From assembly GCA_964512045.1 (NCBI GenBank), contig CAZEJK010000223.1:1-8352 (forward strand): a stretch of DNA of 8,352 nt, in the 5' to 3' direction. The position numbers and the translations under genes were made by a program. Origin of the DNA: CAZEJK01 sp964512045. GTDB taxonomy: Bacteria; Acidobacteriota; Thermoanaerobaculia; Thermoanaerobaculales; Sulfomarinibacteraceae. The notes below the pieces were generated by a model, which saw nothing but the letters and a program-made list of their open reading frames with translations, had not been told where the DNA came from and ran no database searches. This document shows positions 6,097-8,352 of the stretch, one piece after another. The first letter of the stretch is position 1. Each line of letters starts with the position of its first letter.

Positions 6097-6942
6097 GTGA
6101 GCAGAAAGGAAGATCAACCCGAGCTCGAGGGCTCTCCGGACTGGCTCCGCAATCAGATGGAGATCCTGCGTGGCGGCGAGGATCGGGAGAAGCTGGCGCT
6201 TCTGGAGTCGCTCGAGGGCGAGCTGGAGCCGGAGATCGTGGAGGAGGTGGTTCGGCTGATCGAGCGAGGCGGCAGCCCCGAGGTGCTGAGCCGGGCAGCG
6301 ATCGCACTCGGCCCGACCCTCGAGCTGTGCGACTGGGAGATGGACGAGAACGATCAGTTCGAAGCAGGGGATTTCGGGGCGCCGGTCGATATGGCGATGT
6401 ACGACCGGATCCAGAGCCTGCTCCACAGGCTCTACGCCGACGCCAGCACACCGGTGCTGCTGCGGCGACGGGCTCTCGAAGCGTCGATCCGCTCCAGGCG
6501 GGACTGGCACGAAGGGGCGGTCCGGGCAGCGTGGGCGAGCGGAGATCCCGACTGGCGGGTCACCGCCGTGTTCTGCATGGCCCACTTCGACCTTGACTTC
6601 ACAGCCGAGATCACCGAGGCGTTTGACTCCGATAACGATGAGCTCCAGCTCGAGGCGATCTGGGCCATCGGCCAGCTGAGCCTGAGCGAGTGGCTCCCCG
6701 ATCTCGTCGGTATCGCCGTCAACGAGCGTGCGGACATCGATCTCCGCTGCGCCGCGATCAACGCGCTCGGCGAGCTCGGCGGCAACAAGGCTCAAGCGGT
6801 GCTTTTCCAGCTCACGGAGGAGTCTGACGACGCCAGGATCGTCGATGCCGCCGAAGAGGCGCTTGCCAACCCGTACATGATGATGGACCAGCTGGCCATG
6901 CTCGACCCTGACCTGGACCCTGAGGACTCCGATCTGTGGTGA
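6097..6942 (+). CDS. HEAT-repeat protein
   Basis: This 281-residue acidic protein has no signal peptide or membrane segment. From about residue 117 to 257 it consists of HEAT-like paired helices, with repeat cores such as RRRALEAS, WRVTAVFCMAH, LQLEAIWAIGQL and LRCAAINALGEL. A further helical pair lies at about 28-75. Such repeats form curved scaffolds that bind other proteins, and no catalytic motif is seen. The tail (268-281) is rich in Asp. The GTG start at 6097 is set by GAGGAGG (6085-6091) five bases upstream. Only 36 bases separate it from the C45-like lipoprotein gene, and no terminator is visible between them, so the two are probably co-transcribed. The partner is unknown. It ends 14 bp from the convergent DUF2267 gene. 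Confidence 0.82.
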   Translation: MSRKEDQPELEGSPDWLRNQMEILRGGEDREKLALLESLEGELEPEIVEEVVRLIERGGSPEVLSRAAIALGPTLELCDWEMDENDQFEAGDFGAPVDMAMYDRIQSLLHRLYADASTPVLLRRRALEASIRSRRDWHEGAVRAAWASGDPDWRVTAVFCMAHFDLDFTAEITEAFDSDNDELQLEAIWAIGQLSLSEWLPDLVGIAVNERADIDLRCAAINALGELGGNKAQAVLFQLTEESDDARIVDAAEEALANPYMMMDQLAMLDPDLDPEDSDLW

Positions 6943-6956
6943 CGATGGCGCTGAGG

Positions 6957-7394
6957 CTACCGCTCGGTCGGCCAGAACTGCTCAACGAGCTCGTTGGGGA
7001 ACATCTGGCGGATATCGGCCATCTCGCCGTCGCTGATCTTGCGTTGGAGCAGCGCCAGGACCGAGCGCACTGCGTGGGCCGGGTCGATGGTCTGATTGTC
7101 GCGTAAGCTGGATGCCACGTGCTCCAGGAACTCCTGGGAGCTGCGCTCCTTGTTTGGCGCCAGCGAGGGTCGCCAGCCCTCGTAGTAGAAGCCGCGGACC
7201 ATCATCGGCAGCTCGGACGCCAGGTCGGTGGCCTCGTCCACGGTCAGGCGATCGCGGATGGCGTGTAGGGCAGCGCGCATGGCGGAGTACGCCTGCTCCG
7301 CGTCGGTGAACTTGCCTTCGGTCGCCAGCTCCTCAAGCCAGGCCTGGGTCTTCTGGGCGGTTCGTTCCAGGGCAGAGACAGTCGTTGTTGGCAT
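6957..7394 (-). CDS. DUF2267 domain protein
   Basis: This 145-residue cytoplasmic protein matches the DUF2267 family along nearly its whole length. The first unit (about 5-80) ends in the characteristic LPMMVRGFYYEGW segment (about 62-74) after ALHAIRDRLTVDEATDLASE. The second half has the matching EFLEHVASSLRD, AVRSVLALLQRKIS and MFPNELVEQFW segments, giving the two-part helical build usual for the family. No function is established; members often occur near stress or general-maintenance genes. The ATG at 7394 is favoured because GGAGGT (7404-7399) lies four bases before it. An in-frame upstream start would add 26 low-quality residues crossing the intergenic hairpin. It is divergent from the cytochrome P460-family gene, so shared control is possible but not shown. 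Confidence 0.88.
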   Translation of the reverse strand: MPTTTVSALERTAQKTQAWLEELATEGKFTDAEQAYSAMRAALHAIRDRLTVDEATDLASELPMMVRGFYYEGWRPSLAPNKERSSQEFLEHVASSLRDNQTIDPAHAVRSVLALLQRKISDGEMADIRQMFPNELVEQFWPTER

Positions 7395-7686
7395 GGTGAC
7401 CTCCAGTTCGTGAGCTGTTGTGCGGCCGGCGATCCGTTCGTGCGGCGAACGACCGGCCCGCGAGGATCTCACCGTAGGTGGCCGAGCAGCGTGGAGCTAT
7501 CAGAGGAACGACCACTCTGAGGCTGGGGGCAGGCTCTACAGGAAGCGGATCGGGACGGTCCGCGGTCCGCAGGGTGGCCGAGCGAATAGGTTTCCCATTG
7601 ACGTGTCGGGAGATACCCGATGGACGCAGCCATGGCCTTGTTCGACGATCGTCCGAGAACACAACGACGAGCAAGGAGGTCGAACC
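7395..7686. promoter_or_regulatory. Divergent intergenic region with hairpin and tandem 7-mer
   Basis: These 292 bases separate two divergent genes, and no credible gene lies within them. A nested inverted repeat occurs at 7424-7458. Its inner arms are CGTTCG (7435-7440) and CGAACG (7446-7451) around a five-base loop; its outer arms are GGCCGG (7424-7429) and CCGGCC (7453-7458). GGTCCGC is repeated in tandem at 7557-7563 and 7564-7570. TTGACG (7598-7603) resembles a -35 box for the rightward gene, but no good -10 follows at standard spacing. TACGGT (7476-7471) is a possible leftward -10. Confidence 0.4.
7673..7680 (+). promoter_or_regulatory. Full-consensus ribosome binding site of the cytochrome gene
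   Basis: AAGGAGGT, the full anti-Shine-Dalgarno complement, lies six bases before the ATG at 7687. It is the strongest such site in the window. It sets the start and argues against the longer open frame beginning at 7420. Confidence 0.85.
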
Positions 7687-8259
7687 ATGAGAGTGAGAGC
7701 ATACAGACTCGGTGTCACGGTTGTGGGTGTTGCCGTGTGTGCAGCGCTGGCCGTTGTGATGAACCCGATCGGGGACGAGGCAACAGCAGCCCAGCATGAG
7801 GCGCCGTTCGGCGGGAAGGCCGACGTCGAGTTTGCCGAGGCGCTCTGGCAGGCGATGGACGGGTATGAGTCGTGGCCCATGAAGTCCTCTGTGTACCCGG
7901 GGACCTCACCGCACGGGAAGCTCTTGCGCCTCTACTACAACCTGGTCCACGTGGACGGAACGCCGTACCACCTGATCGTGAAGGACAACTACGGCGGTTC
8001 CGACGCAACCAAGGAGAAGGTCTCGAGCTCGCCAGGTGAGTATCTGGCTGCTGTGACGATCATGCTGCAGCGCGAGGCCGGCTACGACCCGGCGAACAAC
8101 GACTGGTTCTGGGTGAAGTACGCGCCGGACGGTAGCATCGAGAAGAATGCGAAGGGAATGGCTCTGGCCGGCCGAGTTGCCAAGGGAGCTGACAAGGGTT
8201 GCATCGCCTGCCACAAGAACGCCAAGGGCGGCGACTACGTGTTCACCAACGACCACTAA
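7687..8259 (+). CDS. Cytochrome P460-family monoheme c-type protein
   Basis: This 190-residue exported protein has a hydrophobic signal segment (about 8-25, with probable cleavage near residue 35) and one c-type heme site, CIACH (172-176), close to the C-terminus, followed by GGDYVFTND. The late heme site plus the segments SPHGKLLRLYYN (74-85), IVKDNYG (97-103), GYDPANNDWFWVKYAPDG (132-149) and KGCIACH identify the cytochrome P460/c'-beta fold, a beta-rich protein that forms periplasmic homodimers. Family members oxidise hydroxylamine or bind nitric oxide. Catalytic P460s have a Lys cross-linked to the heme while cytochromes c'-beta do not. Lys66 and Lys99 are among possible candidates here, but I cannot assign the position without an alignment. 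No heme-maturation or nitrogen-oxide genes are nearby. The start is set by a full-consensus ribosome binding site. Confidence 0.88.
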   Translation: MRVRAYRLGVTVVGVAVCAALAVVMNPIGDEATAAQHEAPFGGKADVEFAEALWQAMDGYESWPMKSSVYPGTSPHGKLLRLYYNLVHVDGTPYHLIVKDNYGGSDATKEKVSSSPGEYLAAVTIMLQREAGYDPANNDWFWVKYAPDGSIEKNAKGMALAGRVAKGADKGCIACHKNAKGGDYVFTNDH

Positions 8260-8269
8260 CGCGGCCGCG
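8260..8269. repeat. 10-bp perfect palindrome directly after the cytochrome stop
   Basis: CGCGGCCGCG directly follows the TAA at 8257-8259. There is no T-run after it, so it is not a standard intrinsic terminator. A longer-range 7-bp pairing, CGCGGGC (8266-8272) with GCCCGCG (8310-8316), is also possible, with a 37-base loop. Confidence 0.3.
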
Positions 8270-8301
8270 GGCTGCAACCAAAGGGATGCTCCGAAGCTGC
8301 C

Positions 8302-8352
8302 GGTCCCGCGCCCGCGTAGCGGTTAGGTGTTAGGTATTGGGTATGAGCTCCC
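8302..8352. repeat. Short-unit repeat tract at the right end (7-base period)
   Basis: GTTAGGT at 8322-8328 is repeated exactly at 8329-8335, followed by the near copy ATTGGGT at 8336-8342. Before it, GGTCCC at 8302-8307 and a GTAGC at 8316-8320 echo units of the tract at 55-113. Both tracts also include CTCCC. The tract runs to the window edge, so its full length is not visible. Confidence 0.5.

Noticed and set aside
5533..6795. A 420-codon open frame on the minus strand opposite the C45-like and HEAT genes
   Set aside because: It runs antisense to two genes with ribosome binding sites and recognisable folds. The high G+C content keeps such shadow frames open.
7420..7686. Long N-terminal extension of the cytochrome protein
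   Set aside because: It would put about 89 residues of low-complexity charged sequence before a clear signal peptide, and the full-consensus ribosome binding site points to 7687.
1..8352. A multi-gene defence or toxin-antitoxin island formed by the MutS-like ATPase, phosphatase, HAD and HEAT proteins
   Set aside because: The genes alternate strand, no nuclease, toxin or transposase is present, and each matches a broadly distributed housekeeping-type family. Nothing in the sequence ties them together.

Overview
The window is 8.35 kb of G+C-rich (roughly two-thirds G+C by eye), gene-dense bacterial DNA. It holds eight protein-coding genes that can be supported. I see no rRNA, tRNA, CRISPR array, insertion sequence or phage module. 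A Sec-type secreted amidase, a probable Tat-exported lipoprotein and an exported c-type heme protein point to a cell envelope with an extracytoplasmic redox compartment, most simply a Gram-negative of the Myxococcota/Acidobacteriota kind. The phylum is a guess and cannot be fixed from this sequence.

Layout: 1-345 is non-coding or remnant sequence with a tract of short GG...CC units and an 11-bp direct repeat. 346-1914 (+) is a secreted amidase-signature hydrolase. It converges, with a 3-bp gap, on 1918-3771 (-), a membrane-anchored MutS-like ATPase without mismatch-recognition domains. That gene is divergent, over 48 bp, from 3820-4872 (+), a PPP-type metallophosphatase with a long C-terminal extension. 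This converges on 4886-5563 (-), a HAD hydrolase. Divergent from the HAD gene is 5650-6060 (+), a lipoprotein resembling only the N-terminal part of a peptidase C45/acyltransferase. A HEAT-repeat protein follows at 6097-6942 (+), probably in the same transcript. It converges on 6957-7394 (-), a DUF2267 protein. Across a 292-bp divergent intergenic region lies 7687-8259 (+), a cytochrome P460-family monoheme protein. The last 93 bases hold a second short-unit repeat tract.

Apart from the 5650-6942 pair, neighbours alternate strand. The window therefore reads as a set of single-gene units and not as one pathway, and I cannot connect the products into a common process. The most notable signals are the amputated C45 protein; two overlapping divergent promoters whose -10-like hexamers sit exactly where leaderless transcripts would begin at the two start codons; the membrane-tethered MutS-like ATPase; and the repeat tracts at both ends. 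I found no clear candidate for a wholly new multi-gene system.
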